Assembly (NCBI GenBank): GCA_019634715.1
Contig: JAHCAU010000002.1
Location: 457,029-521,028, forward strand
Source: Lysobacter sp.
GTDB taxonomy: Bacteria; Pseudomonadota; Gammaproteobacteria; Xanthomonadales; Xanthomonadaceae
Reading direction: 5' to 3'
DNA length: 64,000 nucleotides
Part shown: positions 43,485 to 54,633 of the stretch, piece after piece
How positions within the stretch are numbered: position 1 is the first letter of the stretch
Layout of the letters: every line of letters begins with the position of its first letter
Notes under the pieces: model-generated
What the model saw: only the letters and a program-made list of their open reading frames with translations
Told to the model about the DNA's origin: nothing
The model's database searches: none
Translations under genes and position numbers: made by a program

Positions 43485-44294
43485 ATGAAACTGTCGCGTC
43501 ATGTGACCCTCGCCGTGGCCACGGCTTCGTGCGTCCTCGCGCTCGCCGCATGCAAGCCGATCGACAAGGATGCCGCCGCCGAAGGCGACAAGAAGGCCGC
43601 CGAAACCGACAAGAAGGACGGCAAGGACGGTGCCCTCAAGATTCCGGGCCTGGCGACCGAGAAGCAGCAGGTCAGCTACATGATCGGCATGGACATCGGC
43701 AAGTCGCTCAAGCCGATGAAGGACGAACTGGACCTGGCGACGCTGGAACGCGCCATCAAGGACACGTTCGCCGACAAGAAGCCGCTGCTGACCGACGAGC
43801 AGGCCATGCAGGTGATGCAGGGCTTCGCGCAGAAGATGCAGGCCAAGCAGCAGGAGGAAATGGCCAAGAAGCAGGCAGAGATGGAAGCGCAGGGCAAGAA
43901 GAACATCGAGGAAGGCGCCAAGTTCCTGGCCGAGAACGGCAAGAAGCCGGACGTGAAGACCACCGCCTCGGGCCTGCAGTACCAGGTGATCACCGAAGGC
44001 AAGGGTCCCAAGCCGAAGGGCGAGGAGACCGTGAAGGTGCATTACACCGGCACGCTGCTGGACGGCACCAAGTTCGACAGCTCGCACGACCGAAACGAGC
44101 CGGCGCAGTTCATGCTCAACGCCGTGGTGCCGGGCTGGACCGAAGCGCTGCAGCTGATGCCGGTAGGCAGCAAGTACAAGCTGTGGATCCCGGCGAATCT
44201 GGGCTACGGCGAACAGGGCACCCCGGGCGGCCCGATCCCGCCGAACGCCACCCTGGTGTTCGAGGTCGAGCTGCTGGAAATCGTCAAGCAGTAA
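43485..44294 (+). CDS. FkpA/Mip-like FKBP peptidyl-prolyl isomerase, lipoprotein
   Basis: A 269-residue FkpA-type isomerase with lipobox LALAAC at about residue 23. A Lys/Asp-rich linker leads to a dimerisation helix region (QQVSYMIGMDIGKSL, then a long Gln/Lys/Glu-rich coiled coil around residues 115-150) and the FKBP domain (GLQYQVITEGKGPKP to the GGPIPPNATLVFEVELL end). It accelerates proline isomerisation and prevents aggregation of outer-membrane and secreted proteins. A CAGGAG precedes the ATG. It is a probable paralogue of the gene upstream, with one N-terminal domain instead of two. Confidence 0.94.
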   Translation: MKLSRHVTLAVATASCVLALAACKPIDKDAAAEGDKKAAETDKKDGKDGALKIPGLATEKQQVSYMIGMDIGKSLKPMKDELDLATLERAIKDTFADKKPLLTDEQAMQVMQGFAQKMQAKQQEEMAKKQAEMEAQGKKNIEEGAKFLAENGKKPDVKTTASGLQYQVITEGKGPKPKGEETVKVHYTGTLLDGTKFDSSHDRNEPAQFMLNAVVPGWTEALQLMPVGSKYKLWIPANLGYGEQGTPGGPIPPNATLVFEVELLEIVKQ

Positions 44295-44339
44295 CGCCAT
44301 CCTCGTTCCACGCCGCGCCCGCTCCGGTGCGCGGCCCCG

Positions 44340-44365
44340 GGGGTCGGAACCGAGGTTCCGGCCCC
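44340..44365 (+). terminator. Hairpin between the FKBP genes and ugd
   Basis: Twelve-nt arms (44340-44351 and 44354-44365, one G-T pair) around a 2-nt centre, 46 nt after the second FKBP stop, followed by TTGCGTTT. Confidence 0.5.
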
Positions 44366-44435
44366 TTGCGTTTCGGCCCCGCACAGCGGGCGCGCGACGC
44401 ATTCCTCCCCCAGTTCCGTCATCGAGAGGCCCCCC

Positions 44436-45779
44436 ATGCGCGTCACCATCTTCGGCACCGGCTACGTCGGCCTGGTCACCGGCACCTGTCTGGCCGAGGT
44501 CGGTCACGAGGTCGTCTGCGTCGACATCGATGCCGCGAAGATCGACGGCCTGCGCAACGGCATCATCCCGATCTACGAACCCGGCCTGGAGCCGATGGTC
44601 AAGGCCAACCACGCCGAAGGCCGCCTGGCTTTCACCACCGACGCCGCCTCCGCGATCGCGCATGGCGACGTGATCTTCATCGCCGTCGGCACGCCGCCGG
44701 ACGAGGACGGCAGCGCCGACCTGCAGTATGTGCTCGCCGTGGCGAACACCATCGGCACGCACCTGCAGAAACCTGCGGTGATCGTCGACAAGTCCACCGT
44801 GCCGGTCGGCACCGCCGACAAGGTCCGCGCCGCGATCGCCACCGCGCTGGACGCGCGCGATGCCGACATCGCCTACGACGTGGTGTCGAACCCCGAATTC
44901 CTGAAGGAGGGCGCCGCGGTCGAGGACTGCATGCGCCCCGACCGCATCGTGATCGGCGCCGACAGCGCGGTCGCGATCGACAAGCTGAAGAAACTGTATG
45001 CGCCGTTCAACCGCAGCCACGAACGCATCGTGGTGATGGACGTGCGCTCCGCCGAACTGACCAAGTACGCCGCCAACGCGATGCTTGCGACCAAGATCAG
45101 CTTCATGAACGAGATCGCCAACATCGCCGAAAAGGTCGGTGCCGACATCGAGATGGTGCGCCAGGGCATCGGTTCCGACCCGCGCATCGGCTGGCATTTC
45201 ATCTACCCGGGCGCCGGTTACGGCGGTTCGTGCTTCCCGAAGGACGTGCAGGCGCTGGCGCGCACCGCGCAGCAGCACGGCTACCGTGCCGAACTGCTGG
45301 ATGCGGTCGAAGCAGTGAACCATCGGCAGAAGGCGCACCTGTTCGAACTGATCGAACGTCACTATGGCGGCAGCGACCTGCGCGGCAAGACTTTCGCGGT
45401 CTGGGGCCTGGCGTTCAAGCCGAACACCGACGACATGCGCGAAGCGTCGAGCCGGCGCCTGCTGCAGCTGCTGTGGGACGCCGGCGCCAGCGTGCGCGCC
45501 TTCGATCCCGAGGCCGCGCACGAGGCCCGGCGCATCTTCGGCGAACGCGACGACCTGGTGCTGTGCGAGCATGCGCCGGAGGCCTTGCAGGGCGCCGACG
45601 CGCTGGTGGTCATCACCGAATGGAAGCAGTTCCGCAGCCCGGACTTCGCGAAGCTCAAGCGCGCGCTGGCGGATGCCGCGGTGTTCGACGGCCGCAACCT
45701 GTACGACCCTGCCGAAGTCGAGGCCGCCGGCCTGGCCTACTACGGCATCGGTCGCGGCCGTTCGATCCGCCCGCTCTGA
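44436..45779 (+). CDS. ugd: UDP-glucose 6-dehydrogenase
   Basis: A 447-residue NAD-dependent enzyme that oxidises UDP-glucose to UDP-glucuronate, a precursor for exopolysaccharide and LPS. Visible are the Rossmann motif [18 protein letters not shown] at the N-terminus, the catalytic Cys in [10 protein letters not shown] (C266) with its neighbouring Lys, the central dimerisation helix and the C-terminal substrate-binding domain ending YYGIGRG. The last bases overlap the first possible slyX ATG (TGATG). UDP-glucuronate could feed the glycan that the MBOAT pair elsewhere in the window modifies, but nothing links them directly. Confidence 0.96.
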   Translation: MRVTIFGTGYVGLVTGTCLAEVGHEVVCVDIDAAKIDGLRNGIIPIYEPGLEPMVKANHAEGRLAFTTDAASAIAHGDVIFIAVGTPPDEDGSADLQYVLAVANTIGTHLQKPAVIVDKSTVPVGTADKVRAAIATALDARDADIAYDVVSNPEFLKEGAAVEDCMRPDRIVIGADSAVAIDKLKKLYAPFNRSHERIVVMDVRSAELTKYAANAMLATKISFMNEIANIAEKVGADIEMVRQGIGSDPRIGWHFIYPGAGYGGSCFPKDVQALARTAQQHGYRAELLDAVEAVNHRQKAHLFELIERHYGGSDLRGKTFAVWGLAFKPNTDDMREASSRRLLQLLWDAGASVRAFDPEAAHEARRIFGERDDLVLCEHAPEALQGADALVVITEWKQFRSPDFAKLKRALADAAVFDGRNLYDPAEVEAAGLAYYGIGRGRSIRPL

Positions 45780-45793
45780 TGGAGGCCTGCGCC

Positions 45794-46021
45794 ATGTCCG
45801 CACCGCATGACACCGCGCTCGAAGCGCGCGTGGTCGAACTGGAAACCCGGCTCGCCTTCCAGGAACACGCCATGACCGAGCTCAGCGACGCTCTGGCCGA
45901 ACTGCGCATCGAAGCCGCGCGCAGCACCGAGCTGCTGCGGCGCGCGCTGGAAGACCTCAAACTCCACCGTGGCGACCTGATGGCCGATCCGGCCAGCGAA
46001 CCGCCGCCTCCCCACTACTGA
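45794..46021 (+). CDS. slyX: SlyX family protein
   Basis: A 75-residue coiled-coil protein (ALEARVVELETRLAFQEHAM followed by ELSDALAELR) with the short SlyX tail PPPPHY. The function of SlyX is unknown; in E. coli it is encoded near slyD, a peptidyl-prolyl isomerase. The start at 45794 is preceded by GGAGG at 45781-45785 with an 8-nt gap; an in-frame ATG at 45779 overlaps the ugd stop and has no ribosome-binding site. It is probably co-transcribed with ugd, and the DUF2058 gene follows after 19 nt. Confidence 0.9.
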   Translation: MSAPHDTALEARVVELETRLAFQEHAMTELSDALAELRIEAARSTELLRRALEDLKLHRGDLMADPASEPPPPHY

Positions 46022-46040
46022 TCCGATCGACCCGACTGCC

Positions 46041-46748
46041 ATGAGCGATTCCCTCCGCGACCAGTTGCTCGGACTCGGCTTCAAGCCGGCGCCGAAGCCG
46101 GAACGAACCGAGAAGCCCGCCAGGCCCGCGCACAAGCCCGGTGGCCCGCACGGCAAGCCGCACGGCGGCCAGCAGGCGCGCGGCCAGAAGCCCGCGCAGG
46201 CAGGCAGACCGGGCGGCGACAGGCCCGGAGGCGGGGCCAGAGGCGCTCCAGGCAAGGGCCAGTCAGGCAGGGGACAGCCCGGCGGCAGGCCGCAGGGGCA
46301 GGGGCGCTCCGCGCGCACCCAGGAGGAGATCGATCTCGCCAGGGCCTATGCCATCCGTGCGCAGCGCGAGAAGGAAGAGCGCATCGAGGCCGAACGCCTG
46401 AAGCAGGAAGAGGCGCGCCTGCGCCGCGAGGCCAAGGCGAAGCTCGCCGAACTGATCAAGGACAAGGCGCTCAACGACAAGGAGGCCGAACTCGTGCGTC
46501 ACTTCGAGTACGGCGGCAAGATCAAGCGCATCTACGTCAACGAAGCGCAGCTCAAGCAGCTCAACGCCGGCGAACTGGGCGTGCTGCAGCTCGATGGCCG
46601 TTACCAGCTGGTGACCGCCGCGCTGCTGGCCGAGGCCGAGGCGATCTTCCCGCCTGCGATCGCACTGAAGGTCGATCCGAACGCGGCGGCCGGCGACGAT
46701 CCCTACGCCGATCCGCAATACCAGGTGCCGGACGATCTGGTGTGGTGA
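46041..46748 (+). CDS. DUF2058 family protein (YaiL-like)
   Basis: A 235-residue soluble protein. The N-terminus (SLRDQLLGLGFKPAPKPE) and the body KAKLAELIKDKALNDKEAELVRHF through IKRIYVNEAQLKQLNAGEL are typical of the DUF2058/YaiL family. A long Gly/Gln/Arg/Pro-rich linker (about residues 28-90) lies between the first 20 residues and a charged coiled coil (EEIDLARAYAIRAQREKEERI). E. coli YaiL has been found associated with polynucleotides; the function here is not known. Last gene of the ugd-slyX group; a strong terminator follows. Confidence 0.88.
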   Translation: MSDSLRDQLLGLGFKPAPKPERTEKPARPAHKPGGPHGKPHGGQQARGQKPAQAGRPGGDRPGGGARGAPGKGQSGRGQPGGRPQGQGRSARTQEEIDLARAYAIRAQREKEERIEAERLKQEEARLRREAKAKLAELIKDKALNDKEAELVRHFEYGGKIKRIYVNEAQLKQLNAGELGVLQLDGRYQLVTAALLAEAEAIFPPAIALKVDPNAAAGDDPYADPQYQVPDDLVW

Positions 46749-46778
46749 GGCGGCTGCCCGGGATCGATCGCAGGTTCT

Positions 46779-46816
46779 GACACGACGAAGGCCCCGCGAG
46801 GGGCCTTCGTCGTGTC
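46779..46816. terminator. Strong bidirectional terminator
   Basis: A perfect 17-bp stem (46779-46795 with 46800-46816) closing a GCGA loop lies between the converging DUF2058 and XVIPCD genes. Confidence 0.75.
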
Positions 46817-46836
46817 CGCTTGCCGCGTGATGCGGA

Positions 46837-48027
46837 TCAGCGGCCCTGCACCACGGCTTGCGCCTGCGGGGCCTGGCGCTGCTGCAGGTCTTCGGCGGCG
46901 GCCTCCGCGCCGACGGCAGGCTTCTGGATGTCCTGGCGCTGCACGAAGGTGCGTTTCACCGCGTCGCTCTGCACCTCGCCCTGCACGGCGAACAGGCGCT
47001 GGCCGTCGTGGTTGTAGGCGACGCTGTCGATCGAATCGATCTGGCCGCGCCGGGCAGCGTGCACCAGCGACACGGCGGCATCCAGCCGGGTCTGTTCGCT
47101 GCGGTTGTAGGCATTGCCTTCGCCCAGCGCGGTGACACCGGCGATGGCCTGGGTCAGCAGGCGGTTGTACGGATGCTCCGGCGACTGGTACGGATGCGCG
47201 CCGTCCGCCCGTCCGTCCGCGCGGGCTTCGGCGCGGGGCGGCGCAACGACCGGTTCGACGCGCGGTGGCGGACCCACGACAGCGACGGTCTCCACCCTGG
47301 GCGGCGGAACGACCGCTTCCTCCCGCGGCGGCGCGACGACGGCCTCGGCCTGCTGCGGTGCGACGACCTGGGGCGCCTGTTGCCGGTCGCGCGCGGGCAT
47401 GTCCTGCCATGCGGAGAAGCCGGAAGCCTGGGTCCGGTCCTGCGTGCGGAACCGGGTCACCCAGTCCTGCGGCACCTTGGTGAGGAAGGTGACTTCATCG
47501 CCGCTGCTCACGATGGCGATCATCGTCGCCTGGCGCGGGTCCGGATTGTCCATCACCAGGGCGGGGCGGACCGCGCCGGCGATGGTGGCGTCGAACGTCT
47601 GCACGGTGGCGGTCGGCTGGCCCGGCAGGGAGCCGTTGATGTTCTGCCGGTAGACGTGGAACGGATCGGTCGGCACGTCGATGCGGTAGGTCAGGTAGGG
47701 CCGGCCGTTGCCGTCCGAGCCGTTGGCGTAGCCGCCGCAGGCCTGGGTCAGGTCGGTCGAGATATGGATGGTGTCGCCGGATTTCTCGGCCTTGGCCACG
47801 CGCACCATGTCGCCGAGGGTGATGGTGCGGCCTTCGCGGGCGTCGAGCGCTTCCCGCAGGCCCGGTGCGGCCCGATCGGGCAGCTCGACCGCGGCGTTGC
47901 CGTCGAAGAAGCGGGCGGCGACGGAACGGGCCTGCTCCAGGCTCAGCGGCTTGCGTCCGCCGAAGCCCTCGGCCTCCGCGATGGCTTCGGGGGCGCGGCT
48001 GTCGGCGCGGAAGAGGGTGACGGGCAT
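46837..48027 (-). CDS. Putative X-T4SS effector: ADP-ribosyltransferase-like toxin with C-terminal XVIPCD
   Basis: A 396-residue protein with three parts. Residues 1-195 resemble the ADP-ribosyltransferase fold of cholera toxin A: LFRADSRAP puts an Arg at R7 as in the NAD-binding Arg of that toxin, HISTDL (88-93) sits where the S-T-S motif is expected, and GDEVTFLTKVP (176-186) sits where the catalytic Glu loop is expected (E178). Residues about 219-270 are a Pro/Val-rich linker. Residues about 278-396 are an XVIPCD: HPYNRLL, RLDAAVSLVHAARR, IDSVAYNHDGQRLFAVQG and a Gln-rich tail. XVIPCD proteins are loaded into the bacteria-killing type IV secretion system of Xanthomonadales. AAGGAG lies 8 nt before the ATG. 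No T4SS genes are in the window. Confidence 0.85.
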   Translation of the reverse strand: MPVTLFRADSRAPEAIAEAEGFGGRKPLSLEQARSVAARFFDGNAAVELPDRAAPGLREALDAREGRTITLGDMVRVAKAEKSGDTIHISTDLTQACGGYANGSDGNGRPYLTYRIDVPTDPFHVYRQNINGSLPGQPTATVQTFDATIAGAVRPALVMDNPDPRQATMIAIVSSGDEVTFLTKVPQDWVTRFRTQDRTQASGFSAWQDMPARDRQQAPQVVAPQQAEAVVAPPREEAVVPPPRVETVAVVGPPPRVEPVVAPPRAEARADGRADGAHPYQSPEHPYNRLLTQAIAGVTALGEGNAYNRSEQTRLDAAVSLVHAARRGQIDSIDSVAYNHDGQRLFAVQGEVQSDAVKRTFVQRQDIQKPAVGAEAAAEDLQQRQAPQAQAVVQGR

Positions 48028-48099
48028 GGAACGGCTCCTTGTCTTGCGGTGTCTCGCGGGGGGAATGCATGCCCGGCGCTGGTGCCCGGCGCGGGGATG

Positions 48100-48810
48100 T
48101 CAGAACAGTTCGTCGATCGGCGTCGCGAGCAGCGCCTCGGCGCGATGCGCGTATTCGCGGATCGTGGAGATGCCGAGATCGCGGACCAGACGGTGCGCTG
48201 CGTGCGGCAGCGGCGAACCGGCGATGTCGTGAGGCGCGATGTTCTTGCCCGAAACGTCGGGCAGCAGGTGGATGCCGGCGGCGGCGTAGCAGTGCTGGAC
48301 CATGGCCGAGCAGTACAGCGCGCCTTCCCGGGCCAGCAGGTTGTCGCGCTTGCGCAGGCGGGTGCTGTACATCGCGAGCATGGTGCCGACCAGTTCGCTC
48401 AGCGAATAGCTGGCCAGCCCCGAGAGCAGATCGAGTCCGGCGCCGACCACGCGCCGGGTCTGCGCCTCGTCGAGGCCGAAATCGAGGATGGCGATGTTCG
48501 GGAATTCGTTCGCGTCGAAATAGCGCGCGGCGCGGTTTTCCTGCACGCCCAGGCGCATCTGCTTGTAGCGCAGGTCGAGGTCGGATTCGATCACCCACCA
48601 GTGCCCGTCGCTGCGGCGTTCGCTGAACAGGAACGCATGCGACCACAGGCTGCGGTGGCCGTCGTCGGTCAGCGGCGCCTGCGACTTGCGGATGACCTTG
48701 CTGATCCAGTCGCCGCCGGCGCACAGGCCGATGCGGCCCGGTGCGGCATGGCGGAGGATGAAGGCTTCGTTGCTGGGCGCGGCGGGCGCGTCGTCGTGGT
48801 CTTCGCTCAT
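48100..48810 (-). CDS. Permuted NlpC/P60 (YiiX/YebB-like) papain-fold hydrolase
   Basis: A 236-residue protein with no signal peptide. The order of candidate catalytic residues is that of circularly permuted NlpC/P60 enzymes: H58 in WSHAFLFS, E75 in [10 protein letters not shown], and Cys167 in [11 protein letters not shown]. Such domains occur as peptidases, amidases and lipid acyltransferases. The start overlaps the stop of the alpha/beta hydrolase gene by 4 nt, and the toxin gene begins 72 nt further on, so all three may share a transcript. It could be an unrelated hydrolase, a second toxin without its own export signal, or an immunity-linked enzyme; the sequence does not decide. Confidence 0.7.
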   Translation of the reverse strand: MSEDHDDAPAAPSNEAFILRHAAPGRIGLCAGGDWISKVIRKSQAPLTDDGHRSLWSHAFLFSERRSDGHWWVIESDLDLRYKQMRLGVQENRAARYFDANEFPNIAILDFGLDEAQTRRVVGAGLDLLSGLASYSLSELVGTMLAMYSTRLRKRDNLLAREGALYCSAMVQHCYAAAGIHLLPDVSGKNIAPHDIAGSPLPHAAHRLVRDLGISTIREYAHRAEALLATPIDELF

Positions 48811-49628
48811 GCTGCGGTGCTCTCCCTGGCTGCCATCATATCGGCGATGGCCTGCCGGATCAGGTCCGCCGTGGCCTGCGGGTCTTCCATCGGGAACAGG
48901 TGGCTGCCACCGTGCCAGTACCAGCGCGGGCCGACCAGCGCCCGCGTGGCGCCATGGCCGATGTGGCGCAGTTCCCGACTGGCGCGCCCGCCGACGAAGG
49001 CGGCCGGGACGCGCAGCGCCGCGGCGGCCTCCGCAGTGCGGCGGGTGGGCAGCGAGCGGTAGATGCGGTATTCGACGCCGCGGTCGAACAGCAGGGTGCG
49101 CTGGCCGCGCCCGTCGGGCAGGGTGCAGTGCTCGGCGTAGTCGCGCAGGACCTGCGGATCCCAGCGCCGGAAGGCGCGCTTGGCGTGGTAGTGCGCGTGC
49201 GCCGCATCGGTGTCGGGCCAGTGCTGGCGGCGCTGCAGCGTCTGCGCGAGCGGCATCACCAGCCGATCCAGGCCCGTGAGGTGGCCGACATCCACCACCG
49301 CCGCGCTGAGGCCCGTGATGATCGGCGAATCGAGCAGGACGATGCCGTCGATCCGGCCCTGCAGTCGCGCCGCAGCGAGCACGCTGAGATAGCCGCCGAG
49401 CGAGTGCCCGACCAGCCAGGTACGCCCCGCGTGCGCCGGCTGCGCCTGCACGAACTCGGCCAGTTCGTCGACGAGGTAGGGCCAATCGCGCGTCACCGGC
49501 CGCGAGGGATCGTGGCCGAAGCGCAGCACGCCGACCGGATCGAAGTCCGGTCGCAGCGCGCCGAACAGCTTGCGGTAGACCGGCAGCGGGAAGCCGTTGG
49601 CGTGGGAAAAGACGAGGCGATCTGTCAC
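48807..49628 (-). CDS. Alpha/beta hydrolase family protein
   Basis: A 273-residue serine hydrolase with the nucleophile S76 in VGHSLGGY, the HANGFP oxyanion-hole segment at the N-terminus and the probable catalytic His in GGSHLFPME. No signal peptide. Homologues of this short type (for example YqjL/MhpC-like esterases) act on small esters or acyl compounds; the substrate is not apparent. It ends within the start of the papain-fold gene and lies 33 nt downstream of metH on the same strand. Confidence 0.9.
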   Translation of the reverse strand: MTDRLVFSHANGFPLPVYRKLFGALRPDFDPVGVLRFGHDPSRPVTRDWPYLVDELAEFVQAQPAHAGRTWLVGHSLGGYLSVLAAARLQGRIDGIVLLDSPIITGLSAAVVDVGHLTGLDRLVMPLAQTLQRRQHWPDTDAAHAHYHAKRAFRRWDPQVLRDYAEHCTLPDGRGQRTLLFDRGVEYRIYRSLPTRRTAEAAAALRVPAAFVGGRASRELRHIGHGATRALVGPRWYWHGGSHLFPMEDPQATADLIRQAIADMMAARESTAA

Positions 49629-49661
49629 GGGTCGAGGGAGAAAGCGGCGACGGCCGCGCGG

Positions 49662-52351
<2,690 letters not shown>

Positions 52352-52355
<4 letters not shown>

Positions 52356-53524
52356 TCGGAAGGCGTTCCGTTGTGCTTGTCCGTGCGATCCGGCAGCGCG
52401 CGCGGCGGCAGGCCGGCGACGACGTCGCCGATGGCGCGGATGTGCGCGGGCGTGGTGCCGCAGCAGCCGCCGACGATGTTCAGCAGCCCGGCTTCGGCGA
52501 ATTCGCGCAGCACGGCGGCCATGTCCTCGGGCGATTCGTCATAGCCGCCGAAGGCATTGGGCAGACCGGCATTCGGGTGCGCGCTGACGTGGGTGTCGGC
52601 GACCTGCGACAGCACGTCGACGTGTACGCGCAGGTCCTTGGCGCCCAGCGCGCAATTCAGGCCGATCGACAGCGGCTGCGCGTGGCGCAGCGAATACCAG
52701 AAGGCTTCGGCGGTCTGGCCCGAGAGCGTGCGCCCGGAAGCGTCGGTGATCGTGCCGGAGATCATGATCGGCAGGCGCGCGCCGCGCGCTTCGAAGGCTT
52801 CCTCGATCGCGAACAGCGCGGCCTTGGCGTTGAGCGTGTCGAAGATGGTCTCGACCATGATCGCGTCGGCGCCGCCTTCGATCAGGCCGTCGGTGGCCTC
52901 GCGGTAGGCGACGCGCAGTTCGTCGAAGGAGATCGCGCGGAAGCCGGGGCGGTTCACGTCCGGGCTGATCGATGCGGTGCGGCTGGTCGGGCCGAGCACG
53001 CCGACGACGAAACGCGGACGGTCCGGGGTCAGCGCTTCGACCTCGTCGCAGACCCTGCGCGCCAGGCGCGCACCTTCGAGATTGAGTTCATAGGCCAGGT
53101 GCTGCAGGCGGTAGTCCAGCAGCGAGACGGTGGTCGAGTTGAAGGTATTGGTTTCGAGCAGGTCGGCACCGGCGTCGAGGTAGGCGCGGTGGATGGCGCC
53201 GATCACGTCGGGGCGGGTCAGGGTCAGCAGGTCGTTGTTGCCCTTCTGGTCGTGGCCGCAGCCGCAGCCCGCGCCATGGGCGTGACCCGCATCGTCCGAG
53301 GCCGGCGCGGCGGTGGCGTCGAAGCCGTCGGCGAAGCGGGTGCCGCGATAGTCGGCTTCCTGCAGGTCGTACTGCTGGATCATCGTGCCCATGCCTCCGT
53401 CGAGCACGAGGATGCGCGAGGCGAGGGCGGCCTCCAGTTTCGCGACGCGTTCCGGGTGCAGGCAGGGCAGGCGTTCGCTGGCTGCGGGCGAGGCGATCTC
53501 GGTGGTGTTCAGCGGGAGGTTCAT
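52352..53524 (-). CDS. metH: Methionine synthase, homocysteine methyltransferase subunit
   Basis: The 390-residue N-terminal homocysteine methyltransferase barrel of the split MetH. It has [17 protein letters not shown], the zinc-ligand segments GLNCALG and GGCCGTTP, and a full barrel length. An insertion around residues 69-96, beginning [10 protein letters not shown] and rich in His, Cys and Gly (H81, H83, C87, C89 and H91), falls in a loop where E. coli MetH has none and looks like a second metal-binding patch. It overlaps the C-terminal-subunit gene by 4 nt and starts 12 nt after the regulator stop. Confidence 0.94.
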
Positions 53525-53535
53525 GGCGAAAGTCT

Positions 53536-54465
53536 TCAGGGCTTGGTGCCGATGATCGAGATGACCTCGAAATGCGGCGGTCGCTTCTCGCGGGTCACGG
53601 TCTCGCTGGTGGCGATGAGCAAGCCGGCCTTTTCGACGAACCTGCGCAGGTCCTTGTCGGAGAAGCCCAGGTTGACGTGGCCGAAGGCTTCCACCGCGGC
53701 CTTGTGCTCGTGCTTCGCCAGGCTGCTCAGCAGCAGGCGGCCGCCCGGGCGCAGCACGCGCGCGGCCTCGGCCACGGCCACGGCGGGGCGGGCGGCGTAG
53801 GTCAGGGCGTGCATCAGCACCACGAGGTCGAAATGGCCGTCGGGGAACGGCAGGGCGTGCATGTCGCCTTCGCGGACCTGGACGTTCGGGAAGCGGCGCA
53901 GGCGGTCGCTGGCGGCGGTGACCACGCGGGTGCTGGCGTCGACGCAGACGTATTCGCGCGAATGCGGGGCCAGCAGTTCGGCCAGCACCCCGTCGCCCGA
54001 GGCGATGTCGAGCACGCTGCCGGGCGCGAGCAGGGGCAGGGCCGAGCGCGCCATCGCTTCCCAGGTGCGGCCCGGGGAATAGTGGCGCTCCATGTCGCCG
54101 GCCACGCTGTCGGCCCAGTTGGCGTCGGCAGCGCGGGCGGCCAGCACGTCGGGGATGCGCTCGGCGTCCTGGCGCAGCAGGGGGTCGTCGCTGCCTTCGC
54201 GCAGGGTCCGCCACAGCGAGCGCTGCGGCACGTCCATGGCCTCTTCATCGAAGCGGTAGTAGGCCGACACGCCGGCGCGGCGGTCGCGCACCAGCCCCGC
54301 TTCCTTGAGCTTGGCCAGGTGGGTCGAGACCCGCGGCTGGGCCAGGCGGGTGATCGACGACAGCTCGGCGACCGTCAGCTCCTCGCGTTCGAGCAGGGCC
54401 AGCAGGCGGACGCGGGTGGCGTCGGCGAGGACTTTGAGTCGGGCTGACCAGGCTTCGAGGTCCAT
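53536..54465 (-). CDS. ArsR-type regulator fused to a SAM-dependent methyltransferase domain (SahR-like)
   Basis: A 309-residue fusion. Residues 1-85 are an ArsR winged helix ([28 protein letters not shown], then the recognition region [20 protein letters not shown]). Residues about 120-309 are a class I methyltransferase with motif [10 protein letters not shown]. This architecture is that of SahR, an ArsR-family repressor of methionine-cycle genes described in Proteobacteria that senses S-adenosylhomocysteine; whether this protein has enzymatic activity is unknown. It is the first gene of the metH operon and a palindrome lies just upstream of its start. Confidence 0.88.
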   Translation of the reverse strand: MDLEAWSARLKVLADATRVRLLALLEREELTVAELSSITRLAQPRVSTHLAKLKEAGLVRDRRAGVSAYYRFDEEAMDVPQRSLWRTLREGSDDPLLRQDAERIPDVLAARAADANWADSVAGDMERHYSPGRTWEAMARSALPLLAPGSVLDIASGDGVLAELLAPHSREYVCVDASTRVVTAASDRLRRFPNVQVREGDMHALPFPDGHFDLVVLMHALTYAARPAVAVAEAARVLRPGGRLLLSSLAKHEHKAAVEAFGHVNLGFSDKDLRRFVEKAGLLIATSETVTREKRPPHFEVISIIGTKP

Positions 54466-54474
54466 GATGGCAAT

Positions 54475-54498
54475 ATCTCATTATCGCGATACAGAGAT
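54475..54498. promoter_or_regulatory. Probable operator of the SahR-like regulator
   Basis: A 24-nt palindrome centred at 54486.5. Five-nt arms ATCTC (54475-54479) and GAGAT (54494-54498) flank a perfect TATCGCGATA core (54482-54491), with only two mismatched pairs. It lies 10 nt upstream of the minus-strand start codon at 54465. Confidence 0.65.
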
Positions 54499-54633
54499 GA
54501 TTGTCGGCGTTCAGGCCCGGCCGGTCAAGCGCAACCGGCCGGCATCCGTCGCCGTACTGGGGTATACGCAACGCGGTGGCTACAATGCGCGTTTGCACCC
54601 ATCCCCATTCCAACTCAAGCCGAGGATGCGCCA

